Part shown: piece by piece, positions 7,311 through 15,598 of the stretch
Layout: every line of letters begins with the position of its first letter
Numbering within the stretch: position 1 is the first letter of the stretch
Translations under genes and position numbers: made by a program
DNA from: CAXSEF01 sp050920955
GTDB taxonomy: Bacteria; Pseudomonadota; Alphaproteobacteria; Acetobacterales; Acetobacteraceae
Assembly: GCA_050920955.1 (NCBI GenBank)
Contig: JBPBQS010000100.1
Span: 1 to 31,894, forward strand
DNA length: 31,894 nt
Direction of reading: 5' to 3'
Notes under the pieces: model-generated
What the model saw: the letters and a program-made list of their open reading frames with translations, nothing else
The model's database searches: none
Told to the model about the DNA's origin: nothing

Positions 7311-8297
7311 CTAGTCCCCGTAGCCCCCCGGGTGCGCCTCGCGCCACGCGAACGCCGTGCGGACCATGTCGTCGAGCGCCCCCAGCCTCGGCGCCCACCC
7401 CGTCTGCGCGCGCAGCCGCCCCGACGACGCCACCAGGATCGCCGGGTCCCCCGCGCGCCGCGGCGCCTGGCGCACCGGCACCGGCCGCCCGGAGATGCGC
7501 TCGACCGCGCGGATCACCTCGCGCACGGAGTGCCCCTGGCCGCTGCCGATGTTGTAGGTCACCGAGCCGTGGTCGAGCCGGTCCAGCGCCCGCAGGTGCG
7601 CGTCGGCCAGGTCGGAGACGTGGACGTAGTCGCGGATGCAGGTGCCGTCGGGCGTGGGGTAGTCGTCGCCGAACACGTCGAGCGCGTCGCGTCGCCCCAG
7701 CGCCGCGTCGATCACCAGCGGGATCAGGTGCGTCTCGGGGTCGTGGTCCTCGCCGAGCCGCCCCTGCGGGTCCGCGCCGGCGGCGTTGAAGTAGCGCAGG
7801 CACGCGACGTTCAGGCCGCACAGCCGCGACGCCCAGCCGAGCGCGCGCTCGATCATCAGCTTGCTCTCCCCGTACGGCGAGGACGGGTCGATGCGCGCGT
7901 CCTCGTCGATGGGGATCACCTCGGGCTCGCCGAACAGGTTGGCAGTTGACGACAGCACGAACCGCTTCACGCCGTGGCGCACGCAGGCGTCGACCAGGCG
8001 CATGCCGCTGACGCCGTTGTCGAGCAGGTAGCGGAACGGGTCGCGCATGCTCTCGCCCACCAGCGACAGCGCCGCGAAGTGCAGCACCCCGTCCCACGGC
8101 CCGTCGGCCAGCGCCGCGTCGACCGCCGCCTCGTCGTGCAGCGATGCGCGCAGCAGCCGCGCCGGCGCGGTGACCGCGGCCTCGTGCCCCTTGCTGAGGT
8201 CGTCGAGCACCACGACCTCGTGGCCGCGCTCCACCAGGGCGAGCACCACGTGGCTGCCCACGAAGCCGGCGCCGCCGGTCACCAGGTATCTGCTCAC
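7311..8297 (-). CDS. galE: UDP-glucose 4-epimerase
   Basis: 328 aa. It interconverts UDP-glucose and UDP-galactose, supplying galactose for envelope polysaccharide. The Rossmann NAD motif GGAGFVGS is at 8-15, the catalytic Tyr-x3-Lys is Tyr142/Lys146 in SPYGESK, and the upstream Ser/Thr is in LSSTANLFGEP (usual VYG replaced by LFG). The C-terminal pattern GTCIRDYVHVSDLADAH is characteristic of GalE. The start is GTG at 8297 with GGGAGG 6 nt upstream; no ATG fits. It is the last gene of the minus-strand sugar block, about 110 bp after the deacetylase. Twin-hairpin element R4 begins at its stop codon. Confidence 0.94.
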   Translation of the reverse strand: MSRYLVTGGAGFVGSHVVLALVERGHEVVVLDDLSKGHEAAVTAPARLLRASLHDEAAVDAALADGPWDGVLHFAALSLVGESMRDPFRYLLDNGVSGMRLVDACVRHGVKRFVLSSTANLFGEPEVIPIDEDARIDPSSPYGESKLMIERALGWASRLCGLNVACLRYFNAAGADPQGRLGEDHDPETHLIPLVIDAALGRRDALDVFGDDYPTPDGTCIRDYVHVSDLADAHLRALDRLDHGSVTYNIGSGQGHSVREVIRAVERISGRPVPVRQAPRRAGDPAILVASSGRLRAQTGWAPRLGALDDMVRTAFAWREAHPGGYGD

Positions 8298-8407
8298 GCC
8301 GTCCCTCCCATCCTCGCCGCGCCGATCGCGGCCGGTGCGCGGCGGCCACGCCCCGCCGCGAGGCCCCTTCTCCGCCATGGCGGCGGCCCGGTCCAGGCGC
8401 GGGTGCG

Positions 8408-9310
8408 TCAGCCCGCCGGATCGCCGGGGATCGTGCCCGGCGGCAGGCCGCGGACATGGGCGTGGATGCCGCCCGCCGTCGTGATCCACACGCGGTCGCG
8501 CTGCGCCACGATGTGCTGCAGCGCCCGGCGCAGGCTGCGCAGGCGGTAGGGCTGGCCCACGATGTAGGGGTGGAGCGCGATGCCCATCACCTGCGGCTGG
8601 CCGTCCCCGCACTGCGCCAGGCGCTCGTCGAAGTCGTCGACGATCATGTCCGCGAACTGCGCGGCCCCGTCGCGTCGGACGGCGATCGCGGGGATGTCGT
8701 TGACCTCCTGCGGGTACGGCACGGCCAGCAGCCCGCCGTGCGTCGTGCGCAGCAGGACCGGCTGGTCGTCCGCGCACCAGTTCAGCGTGTAGCCGTAGCC
8801 GGCCTCGGCGAGCAGGTCCGGCGTGGCGCGGCTCTCGCTGATCCAGGGCGACAGCCAGCCGGCCGGCGGCGCGCCCTCGTGGCGCCTGATCGCCGCGGTG
8901 CTGTCCGCGATGAGCCGCGCCTCCTCGTCGCGCGTCATGGCGCCCTGGCGCTCGCTGTTGGTGCGGCCGTGGCCGGCGATCTCGTCGCCGCGCGCGCGGT
9001 GCGCCGCGACCAGGGTGGGGGCCAGGTCGTAGACCGCGCTGTTCAGCAGCACCGTGCAGGGCAGGTCGAGCGCGTCCAGCAGCGCCAGCAGCCGCCAGGC
9101 GCCCACGCGGTTGCCGTAGTCGCGCCACGCGTGGTTCAGCACGTCCGGCTGCCCGTGGCCCGGCACCAGCTCGGCGCCCAGGCCCTCGCCGAACGCGAAG
9201 TGCTCCAGGTTCACGCCGAGGTAGACCGCGAGCCCGGCGCCGTTCGGCCATCGGTAGGGCCTGCGGCCTGGCCAGGGGTGGTAGTCGTAGCGGCCATGAT
9301 GCGGGAGCAT
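8408..9310 (-). CDS. Polysaccharide deacetylase family protein (PuuE-like branch)
   Basis: 300 aa. NodB/CE4-type fold, as shown by YRWPNGAGLAVYLGVNLEHFAFGEG near the N-terminus, WRDYGNRVGAWRLL, GDEIAGHGRTNSERQG (His-containing metal-site region) and AVPYPQEVNDIPAI. This combination matches the PuuE/allantoinase-like subgroup of polysaccharide deacetylases rather than classic NodB; actual substrates in this branch are largely unknown. There is no signal peptide, so cytoplasmic action is likely, which argues against periplasmic polymer deacetylation. ATG at 9310 is chosen because AGGA lies 7 nt upstream; a GTG at 9325 is possible but has no ribosome site. It sits between the Wza-like lipoprotein and galE. 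Confidence 0.85.
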   Translation of the reverse strand: MLPHHGRYDYHPWPGRRPYRWPNGAGLAVYLGVNLEHFAFGEGLGAELVPGHGQPDVLNHAWRDYGNRVGAWRLLALLDALDLPCTVLLNSAVYDLAPTLVAAHRARGDEIAGHGRTNSERQGAMTRDEEARLIADSTAAIRRHEGAPPAGWLSPWISESRATPDLLAEAGYGYTLNWCADDQPVLLRTTHGGLLAVPYPQEVNDIPAIAVRRDGAAQFADMIVDDFDERLAQCGDGQPQVMGIALHPYIVGQPYRLRSLRRALQHIVAQRDRVWITTAGGIHAHVRGLPPGTIPGDPAG

Positions 9311-9376
9311 CCGGCCATCCTGCACCGGCGGCCGCGCGGCGCACAGCCACCGCCGTCGCGCCGCGTGCCGCCGGCC

Positions 9377-10117
9377 TCAGTGGCCGCCGACGAGCGGGCT
9401 GACGAGGTAGGAGAAGCCCCAGCTCACCGGGACGAACTGCTGCAGATACTGGTTGAAGTGGGTATAGAACTCGTAGACCCCGGAGCGCGGCACGTAGACC
9501 ACGTCGAACGGCGCGAGGCGGACGTCGGCGCCGGGGTCCGCCCCGGTGATCGCGCGGCGGTAGCTGACCGCATAGACCTGCGCCACGTCGCCGGGGCCGC
9601 GGCGCACGAGGAAGATGCGGTCGGGATCGGCCGACAGCTTCACGCCGCCGGCGCGCGCCAGGGCCTGCAGCACCGAGAGGTTGGGGCCGACGGTGATGAA
9701 CTCGCCCGGCGTGTTCACCTCGCCCGCGACGTAGATGCGGTTCGGCGCGAAGGAGCGCACCTCCACGCTCAGCCGCGGGGCGCGAAGCTCCTTCGCGTAG
9801 TCGCGGCGCAGCACCGCGGCCAGCTCCTCCGGGGTGCGGCCGTAGGCGCGCACGCCCTCGGCCAGCACGGTCGAGATCCGGCCGTCCGGGCGGACCGTGA
9901 CCTCCTCGTTCAGCTCCGGGTTCAGCAGCAGGCGAACGCCGAGCACGTCGCCGACCTGCAGGCGGTACGGCGGGATGTGCGGCGCGACCCCGGCCTGCGG
10001 CACCGGCACACGCGGCGCGGGCGGCAGCCCGGACACCGTCTGCGCGCAGCCGCACAGCGCCAGGAGCCCTGCCAGCAGCAGGTCGGCACGCGCTCGCGGC
10101 AGGCGACGCTTCGTCAT
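9377..10117 (-). CDS. Polysaccharide export lipoprotein (Wza/OPX family, short form)
   Basis: 246 aa. A lipoprotein signal peptide ends in LALCGC, with Cys24 as the lipidation site. The mature part has the polysaccharide-export domain (YRLQVGDVLGVRLLLNPELNEEVTVRPDG, about 51-79) and a SLBB-like domain (NRIYVAGEVNTPGEFITVGPN). It ends in VYVPRSGVYEFYTHFNQYLQQFVP. The family forms outer-membrane or periplasmic channels for capsule or exopolysaccharide. The protein is shorter than E. coli Wza (about 380 aa), so it probably has fewer periplasmic rings. ATG at 10117 is used; an upstream TTG is the only longer option. No Wzc, Wzx or Wzy gene is visible nearby. Confidence 0.9.
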   Translation of the reverse strand: MTKRRLPRARADLLLAGLLALCGCAQTVSGLPPAPRVPVPQAGVAPHIPPYRLQVGDVLGVRLLLNPELNEEVTVRPDGRISTVLAEGVRAYGRTPEELAAVLRRDYAKELRAPRLSVEVRSFAPNRIYVAGEVNTPGEFITVGPNLSVLQALARAGGVKLSADPDRIFLVRRGPGDVAQVYAVSYRRAITGADPGADVRLAPFDVVYVPRSGVYEFYTHFNQYLQQFVPVSWGFSYLVSPLVGGH

Positions 10118-10265
10118 GCTCGGGTGTCGATTCCTCGCGCTCTGCAACCGCTGTACGCCTTACCCCCGGCCCGGACAAGCTGGGCGCGCGAGGAACGGCC
10201 GCGGAACACGCGAGAGATCCCGGGCGTGGCAACGGCGCCTCACATCGGGCACGTGGCCGCGCGGA

Positions 10266-11669
10266 TCAGCCGCCCGGAGCGCGCACCGCATCGTCCAGGG
10301 CGCGGCGCACGGCGGCGAGCACCGGCTCCACGCCGATCGCCTGGATGCACGCGTGCCGGTTCGGGCAGTCCGTGACATGCGTCAGGTGACAGGGCGAGCA
10401 GCCGATCGCGGCGCGCACCACCGTCACGTCGGGGCCGAGCGGCATCCAGTTCGCCACCGGGTCGATGCCGGAGAACACCGCCACCACCGGCACCCCCGAC
10501 ATCGCCGCCGCGTGGGTCAGGCCGGAGTCGTTGCCGAGGTAGAGGTCGACGTGGCGCAGGAGCGCGAACGACTCGTCGAGCTTCAGCCGGCCCACGAAGT
10601 TGCGCACGCCCCCCGCGCGGCCGTCGCCCACGCGGCGCACGATCGCCTCGGCGTTGCGCGCGTCGCCCGGGCCGCCGAGCAGCACCACCGTGCCGCCCAG
10701 CTCGCCGGTGATCCAGCGGCAGGCCGCCACGAAGCGGTCCAGCGGCCAGTTCTTGATCTCGCGGCCCGACAGCGTGTTCACGGCCACGATCGGCCGCGCC
10801 AGCCCGGCGAGCGCCGCCGCCATCGCCGCGTCGTGCGCCGAGGCGACGCGCGCGAGCAGCGCCTCGCCGTCGCGCAGCGGGTCGAGCGCGTCGACCACGG
10901 CGGCCGCGAGCCGGCTCATCAGCGTGCGCTGGTGGTCCTGCACGCCGGGGCGGCGCGGGAACCCGGCCGCCTCCAGCGGCAGCACCAGCGCCATGTCGTC
11001 GGGCTGCAGGCGCGAGAAGTAGCCCGCCTTGAACCGTGCCTCGACGTGGCCGAGCAGCGGGCGCGAGTCCTCGTCCACGCGCAGGTCCACCGCCAGGTCG
11101 AAGGTGCCCAGGCCCGCGGCCTCGATCCCGGACGGGTCGAACACCCGCGCGCGCGTCGCGTCCGCCCTGCCCTGCAGGAAGTCCACCGCGACGATGCGGT
11201 CGAACACGCCCAGGGCCCGCGCCACCGGCACGTTCCACGGGCCGCACATCAGGGTCATCGCGGCGTCGGGCCAGCTCCTGCGCAGCGTGGCGATCGCGGG
11301 CAGCGCCAGCAGCAGGTCGCCGATGTGGTCCACCTTGAGCACCAGGATCGAGCGCACCGCCAGGCCGAGGCCGGGCCGCCAGTCCGCGCCGCGCTCGGCC
11401 ACGACGTGGGCCAGCGGCATCGGCGGGACCGGCACCCCGGCCCAGCGCAGCAGCACGGGCCGCACCACGCGCGCCCAGAGCTTCTCGCGCCGCCCGCTCT
11501 TCGGCATCGCGAGCTGCTTCAGCTCGAGCAGCAGGCGGCGCAGGATCGTCCACGGCAGCGACCGGCGCACGCCGGGCGGCACGCCAGGCGCCGGGCGGGG
11601 CGGCGGCCGGAAGCCGGGCGGGGCGGGAATGCCAGGGTCGGCCGGCACTCCGCGCGCGATCGCGCTCAC
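10266..11669 (-). CDS. Glycosyltransferase family 9 (heptosyltransferase-like)
   Basis: 467 aa. The GT-B fold starts at about residue 106 (SILVLKVDHIGDLLLALPAI, the usual D-x2-GD site). It continues through VNTLSGREIKNWP and LLGGPGD to YLGNDSGLTHAAAMSGVPVVAVF, the donor-binding region. Four cysteines near the end (CSPCHLTHVTDCPNRHAC) form the Cys cluster common in GT9 proteins. It probably transfers heptose from ADP-heptose to a lipopolysaccharide core or polymer, which fits hldE two genes upstream. About 100 residues precede the domain, Pro-rich then amphipathic, and may touch the membrane. The start GTG at 11669 overlaps the stop TGA of the AGE gene (GTGA), indicating translational coupling. 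Confidence 0.9.
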   Translation of the reverse strand: MSAIARGVPADPGIPAPPGFRPPPRPAPGVPPGVRRSLPWTILRRLLLELKQLAMPKSGRREKLWARVVRPVLLRWAGVPVPPMPLAHVVAERGADWRPGLGLAVRSILVLKVDHIGDLLLALPAIATLRRSWPDAAMTLMCGPWNVPVARALGVFDRIVAVDFLQGRADATRARVFDPSGIEAAGLGTFDLAVDLRVDEDSRPLLGHVEARFKAGYFSRLQPDDMALVLPLEAAGFPRRPGVQDHQRTLMSRLAAAVVDALDPLRDGEALLARVASAHDAAMAAALAGLARPIVAVNTLSGREIKNWPLDRFVAACRWITGELGGTVVLLGGPGDARNAEAIVRRVGDGRAGGVRNFVGRLKLDESFALLRHVDLYLGNDSGLTHAAAMSGVPVVAVFSGIDPVANWMPLGPDVTVVRAAIGCSPCHLTHVTDCPNRHACIQAIGVEPVLAAVRRALDDAVRAPGG

Positions 11670-12823
11670 GCCGCCTCGCGCGCGAGGCCGTCCAGCTCCG
11701 CGTACGCCATGAACAGGTGGTACAGCGAGGAGGCGGGCACGTGCGTCGGGACCGGCTCGCCGGCCTCGTCGAGCTGCTCGGTCCAGGTCCCGGGCGGCAG
11801 GCGCGACAGGTAGTGCCGGAGCAGCGCGTCCGTGCAGCCGCCGATCCGCGCCGCCGTGTCGTGCCCGCGCCGCAGCATGGCGGCGTGCGCCTTGATCGCC
11901 TCGCACTGCGGCCAGAGCCGGAACGAGCCGCGACGCACCGCGCCGTCGCGCCCCAGCACGTCGCGCACCAGGCCGCGGCCGGCGTCGTGGCCGTGGCGCT
12001 CGGCGAAGGCGTAGAGGGCGAGGGCCTCCTCGCCGTGCCAGGGGCCGACCTGGCGGGCGTAGCGGTCGAGCAGCCACACCCACTCGTGGTGGTGGCCCGG
12101 CTCGACGTGGCCGCCCGCCTCGCCGGCCGCCGGCTCCAGCGCGTCGTCGAAGAACTCGCCCAGCGTGCCGGTGTCGGCGTGGAAGAAGCGCGTGCGGAAC
12201 AGCGCCACCAGCTCGCCCGCGAAGGCCGCGTACTCCGCCTCGCCCGTCGCCTCGTGCAGCGCCAGCGCGGCCTCCAGCAGGTGCATGTGCGGGTTCTGCT
12301 GGCGGTGCCCCGGCGCCACCGGCCACGCGTTGTGCAGCCCGCCGCCCGGCGCGGCCATGGTCTCGCGCACCCAGCCCAGCGTGCGCCGCGCAAGCCCGGC
12401 GATCGCGGGGTCGCCGCCGGCGCGCAGGTGCCACGCCATGGCGAACAGCACGAACGCCAGGTCGTACAGGTCCGCCGTGCCGTCCGCGACCTCGCCCGTG
12501 GGCGAGAGGACGCGCGCCCAGTGCCCGTCCGCGCGCCCGGCCCGGCGCAGGAACGCCCAGCCGTGGCGCGCCGCCTCCAGCCCGCCCGGCCAGCCCAGCA
12601 CCGCGGCGTGCGAGTAGACGTAGACCTGGCGCGCCTGCACCCGGACGCGCTTGGCCACCGGGTCGGGCCGGCCGTCGTGGAGCGCCAGGCGCTCGTGGAA
12701 GCCGCCGTCCGGGCGGTGCGCGCCGGTGTCGGCCCAGAACGGCAGGGCGTGGCCGAGCATCCACGCGCCCAGCGCCGCGTGGGCGCGCAGCACCGTGGCG
12801 CGCGCCGCAGCACCCCCGGGCAT
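11666..12823 (-). CDS. AGE-family (N-acylglucosamine 2-epimerase-like) sugar epimerase/isomerase
   Basis: 385 aa, the normal size for the (alpha/alpha)6-barrel AGE family. Motifs include QARQVYVYSHAAVLGW, QQNPHMHLLEAALALHEATG, GHHHEWVWLLDRYA (active-site histidines) and RLWPQCEAIKAHAA. The family includes N-acylglucosamine 2-epimerases, mannose isomerases and sulfoquinovose isomerases; the substrate here is not determined. It is sandwiched between hldE (stop 11 bp upstream) and the GT9 gene (4-nt overlap), so a role in heptose or hexose supply for the same glycan is inferred. ATG at 12823 is reported; a GTG at 12832, only 2 bp after the hldE stop, is equally possible. Neither has a good ribosome site, again suggesting coupling. 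Confidence 0.88.
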   Translation of the reverse strand: MPGGAAARATVLRAHAALGAWMLGHALPFWADTGAHRPDGGFHERLALHDGRPDPVAKRVRVQARQVYVYSHAAVLGWPGGLEAARHGWAFLRRAGRADGHWARVLSPTGEVADGTADLYDLAFVLFAMAWHLRAGGDPAIAGLARRTLGWVRETMAAPGGGLHNAWPVAPGHRQQNPHMHLLEAALALHEATGEAEYAAFAGELVALFRTRFFHADTGTLGEFFDDALEPAAGEAGGHVEPGHHHEWVWLLDRYARQVGPWHGEEALALYAFAERHGHDAGRGLVRDVLGRDGAVRRGSFRLWPQCEAIKAHAAMLRRGHDTAARIGGCTDALLRHYLSRLPPGTWTEQLDEAGEPVPTHVPASSLYHLFMAYAELDGLAREAA

Positions 12824-12834
12824 CTCCGCCACGA

Positions 12835-14322
12835 TCAGCCGCGCACCGGCACGGCGGCCGGGCCGCGCATGCGCGCCACGATCGCGGTGGTCGACTGCCC
12901 CGCCACCAGGCCCGCGAGGTGCACGCGCCCGCCGGCCGCGCGCACCACGTCGCCGCCGACCACCGCGTCGATCGTGTAGTCCGCGCCCTTGACCAGCACG
13001 TCGGGCAGCAGGCGCTCGATCACGGCCAGCGGCGTGTCCTCGCCGAACGCCACCACGCAGTCGACGTGGCGGATCGCGGCGACCACGCGGGCGCGGCTGT
13101 CGAGCGTGTTCACCGGCCGCGTCGGGCCCTTGAGCCGGGCCACGCTCTCGTCGGTGTTGAGCGCCACGACGAGGCGGTCGCACTGCCCGCGCGCCTCGGC
13201 CAGCAGCGAGACGTGGCCGGGGTGGACGATGTCGAAGCAGCCGTTGGTGAAGCCCACGCGCAGCCCCTGCTCCTTCCAGCGCGACACCAGCGCCTCGACG
13301 CGGCCCAGCGCCTGCATGCCGGGCACCAGGCGGCCGGGCGGGCTGCCGGGGGCGGCGCCGCCGGCCTCCTGGTCCTGCTCGTCGAGCTCCTGCATCACCT
13401 CGCCGATGTCGGCGGTCGCGGTGCCGAGCTTGCTCACCACCACGCCGGCGGCCGCGTTGGCCACGTGCATCGCCTGCGCCAGCGTGCGCCCCGACGCGTG
13501 CGCCAGCGCCAGCGTCGCGATCACCGTGTCGCCGGCGCCGGAGACGTCGAACACCTCGCGCGCGCGCGACGGCACCGAGTGCACCTCGCCGTTGGCCTCG
13601 ACCAGCACCATGCCCTTCTCCGAGCGCGTCGCCAGCACCGCCGCCGCGTCGGCGTCGCGCATCACGCGCCGCGCCGCCTCCACCACGCCGGCCTCGTCGG
13701 CCACGGGCATGCGCGAGGCCGCCGCCAGCTCGCGCAGGTTCGGCGTGATGCAGGTCGCCCCACGGTAGCGGGAGAAGTCGTCGGTCTTGGGGTCCACGAA
13801 CACCGGGATGCCGGCCGCGCGCGCCGCCGCCATCACGCGCGCCACCAGGCCCGGCGAGAGCACGCCCTTGCCGTAGTCGGACAGGATCACCGCGCCGGCG
13901 TCCGCGAGCAGCCCCTCGACGGCCGACGCCAGCGCCGCCTCCTCCTCGCCGTGCAGGCCGGCGGTGCTCTCCTCGTCGGTGCGCACCACCTGCTGGCGGC
14001 CGGCGATGAAGCGCGTCTTGCAGATCGTCGGCCGGTGCGCGGTGCCGACCAGCGCCGCGCGCAGCCCCGGGGTTCCTGCGGCCAGGCGGCGCACGCAGTC
14101 GCCCGCGCCGTCCTCGCCCACCAGCCCGACCAGCACCGCCTGCCCGCCCAGCGCCGCGATGTTGCACGCCACGTTGCCGGTGCCGCCGAGCATCTCGCGC
14201 GTGCGGCCGAGCCTGAGCACGGGGACCGGCGCCTCGGGCGAGATGCGGTCGATCTCGCCGTGCACGAAGCGGTCGAGCATCACGTCGCCCACGCACAGCA
14301 CCGTCACGTCCGAGAAGTCCAT
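12835..14322 (-). CDS. hldE: Bifunctional D-beta-D-heptose 7-phosphate kinase / heptose 1-phosphate adenylyltransferase
   Basis: 495 aa with both halves present. The PfkB/ribokinase-like kinase covers about 1-315: VGDVMLDRFVHGEIDRISPEAP near the N-terminus, GGTGNVACN, and the anion-hole GAGD at 262-265 with catalytic Asp265. An Ala/Gly/Pro linker (about 316-335) joins it to the cytidylyltransferase-fold domain, marked by GFTNGCFDIVHPGH (357-370, with the HxGH-type site). It makes ADP-D-glycero-beta-D-manno-heptose, the donor for lipopolysaccharide core heptose. GmhA, GmhB and HldD are not in this window. ATG at 14322 has GGAGG 5 nt upstream. It is the first gene of the minus-strand hldE-AGE-GT9 unit. 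Confidence 0.97.
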   Translation of the reverse strand: MDFSDVTVLCVGDVMLDRFVHGEIDRISPEAPVPVLRLGRTREMLGGTGNVACNIAALGGQAVLVGLVGEDGAGDCVRRLAAGTPGLRAALVGTAHRPTICKTRFIAGRQQVVRTDEESTAGLHGEEEAALASAVEGLLADAGAVILSDYGKGVLSPGLVARVMAAARAAGIPVFVDPKTDDFSRYRGATCITPNLRELAAASRMPVADEAGVVEAARRVMRDADAAAVLATRSEKGMVLVEANGEVHSVPSRAREVFDVSGAGDTVIATLALAHASGRTLAQAMHVANAAAGVVVSKLGTATADIGEVMQELDEQDQEAGGAAPGSPPGRLVPGMQALGRVEALVSRWKEQGLRVGFTNGCFDIVHPGHVSLLAEARGQCDRLVVALNTDESVARLKGPTRPVNTLDSRARVVAAIRHVDCVVAFGEDTPLAVIERLLPDVLVKGADYTIDAVVGGDVVRAAGGRVHLAGLVAGQSTTAIVARMRGPAAVPVRG

Positions 14323-14527
14323 CGTCGCCTCCGCCACCGCGAGCGGGCGAGCAATGTCACCTCGGCGGGGCGGGTGCAACGCCCGCGGAACGGGTCCGCG
14401 CCGGGCCGGGGCACGCGGAAGCCCCGCGCCCTGTGGCCCGCCGGGCACACCCGGCCCGGCTTGTGGCGGCCCGCGCGCCCCGCCACCCTGCGGCCCACGC
14501 CAACGCCGCCCAGGACGCACGCTGCCC

Positions 14528-15061
14528 ATGACCGCCTTCCGCCTCCCGCGCCGACTCCCGTGCCTGGCCGTCCTGCTGGCGCTCGCGTCCTGCGGGCCGG
14601 TCCTCACCCAGGGGTCGAGCGACCTCGCGGGCGTCGCCGGCGCGGGCGTCGCCAGCGCCGTGACCAGCAACGGCGCGGTGACCGCCGCCATCGGCCTCGG
14701 CGTGCAGTCGCTGGCGTCCAGCGGCCTCGGCTTCCTCGAGCGACGCGTGCACCGCGCCGAGCAGGACCGCATCGCGGGCGTCGCCGGGTCGCTGCCGGTG
14801 GGCGGGGTCGCGCCCTGGCGCATCGCCCACGACATCCCGATCGAGGACGACGAGCACGGCGAGGTCTCCGTCAGCCGCCTGATCGGCGACGAGGACCTGG
14901 CGTGCAAGGAGATCGTCTTCTCCGTCGAGCACCCCCGCAAGGCCGGGGTCCGCCGCGCCTTCTTCGTGTCCGCAATCTGCCGCGACGGCACGCCGGAGCA
15001 CCCGGTCTGGAAGTGGGCCACCGCGGAGCCGTCCACCGCGCGCTGGGGCGCGCTCCAGTGA
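14528..15061 (+). CDS. Lipoprotein of unknown function, first of a tandem pair
   Basis: 177 aa. The signal peptide ends in a lipobox (LALASC, Cys22). A small Gly/Ala/Val-rich region (about 30-65) could be a short membrane-associating segment. The domain that follows has PWRIAHDIPIEDDEHGEVSVSR, CKEIVFSVE, FFVSAICRDG and VWKWATAEPSTARWG. The same landmarks recur in the next gene, so the two are paralogues. It is likely periplasmic and membrane-anchored. The family is not recognised. The start ATG at 14528 is placed by the signal peptide; no strong ribosome site is seen. It is divergent from hldE with a 205-bp gap in which I see no other gene. Confidence 0.82.
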   Translation: MTAFRLPRRLPCLAVLLALASCGPVLTQGSSDLAGVAGAGVASAVTSNGAVTAAIGLGVQSLASSGLGFLERRVHRAEQDRIAGVAGSLPVGGVAPWRIAHDIPIEDDEHGEVSVSRLIGDEDLACKEIVFSVEHPRKAGVRRAFFVSAICRDGTPEHPVWKWATAEPSTARWGALQ

Positions 15062-15579
15062 CGCACGGCGGGCGCAGCCTGCGCCCCGCCGCCGCTCTCC
15101 TCGCCGCCAGCCTGCTCGCCGGGTGCAGCTCCGCCGGCGCCATCGCGGGCGCGGTGGTCGGCGCCTCGACCGGGGCGGCGACGGTGAACCCGGTGGTGGG
15201 CTACGTCACGGCGGTCGGCGTCAACGCCGGCGTGGATGCCCTGCAGCAGTACATCGCCCGCGTGTGGCAGGGCGCCGAGCAGGACGCGATCGTCGACGCG
15301 GTGGGCGAGATGCAGCCCGGCCAAGTGCGCGCCTGGAAGATCGTCCACGACATCCCGCTGTTCGACGACGAGCACGGCCACATGCAGGTCGTGCGCTCCA
15401 TCGACACGCCGATCGCGCAGTGCCGCGAGGTACTGTTCACGGTGGAGCACGGCCAGGGCGAGCACCTGCGCCGCAAGCCGTTCGTCACCGACGCGTGCCA
15501 CGACACCGCGGGCTGGCGCTGGGCCGCCGCCGAGCCGGCCACGGAGCGCTGGGGCTACTTCCAGCACATCAGCCACTAG
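15058..15579 (+). CDS. Lipoprotein of unknown function, second of a tandem pair
   Basis: 173 aa. The lipobox is LLAGC (Cys23). A Gly/Ala/Val segment (about 27-60) precedes a domain aligned with the preceding protein: AWKIVHDIPLFDDEHGHMQVVR, CREVLFTVEH, FVTDACHD and WRWAAAEPATERWGYFQ. The conserved H-D-I-P, D-D-E-H-G, Cys and W-x-W-A-x-A-E-P-x-x-x-R-W-G residues define the family. The GTG start overlaps the TGA of the first gene (GTGA), so the two are translationally coupled and probably work together. One cysteine pair (Cys in CREV and DACHD) is shared with the paralogue and may form a disulphide. Confidence 0.82.
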   Translation: MTHGGRSLRPAAALLAASLLAGCSSAGAIAGAVVGASTGAATVNPVVGYVTAVGVNAGVDALQQYIARVWQGAEQDAIVDAVGEMQPGQVRAWKIVHDIPLFDDEHGHMQVVRSIDTPIAQCREVLFTVEHGQGEHLRRKPFVTDACHDTAGWRWAAAEPATERWGYFQHISH

Positions 15580-15598
15580 TTCTGCGGGGCCGTAAGGC

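Noticed and set aside
14323..14527. Regulatory RNA or riboswitch between hldE and the lipoprotein pair
   Set aside because: The region is GC-rich with short chance inverted repeats, but no consistent structure, motif or promoter that I can support.
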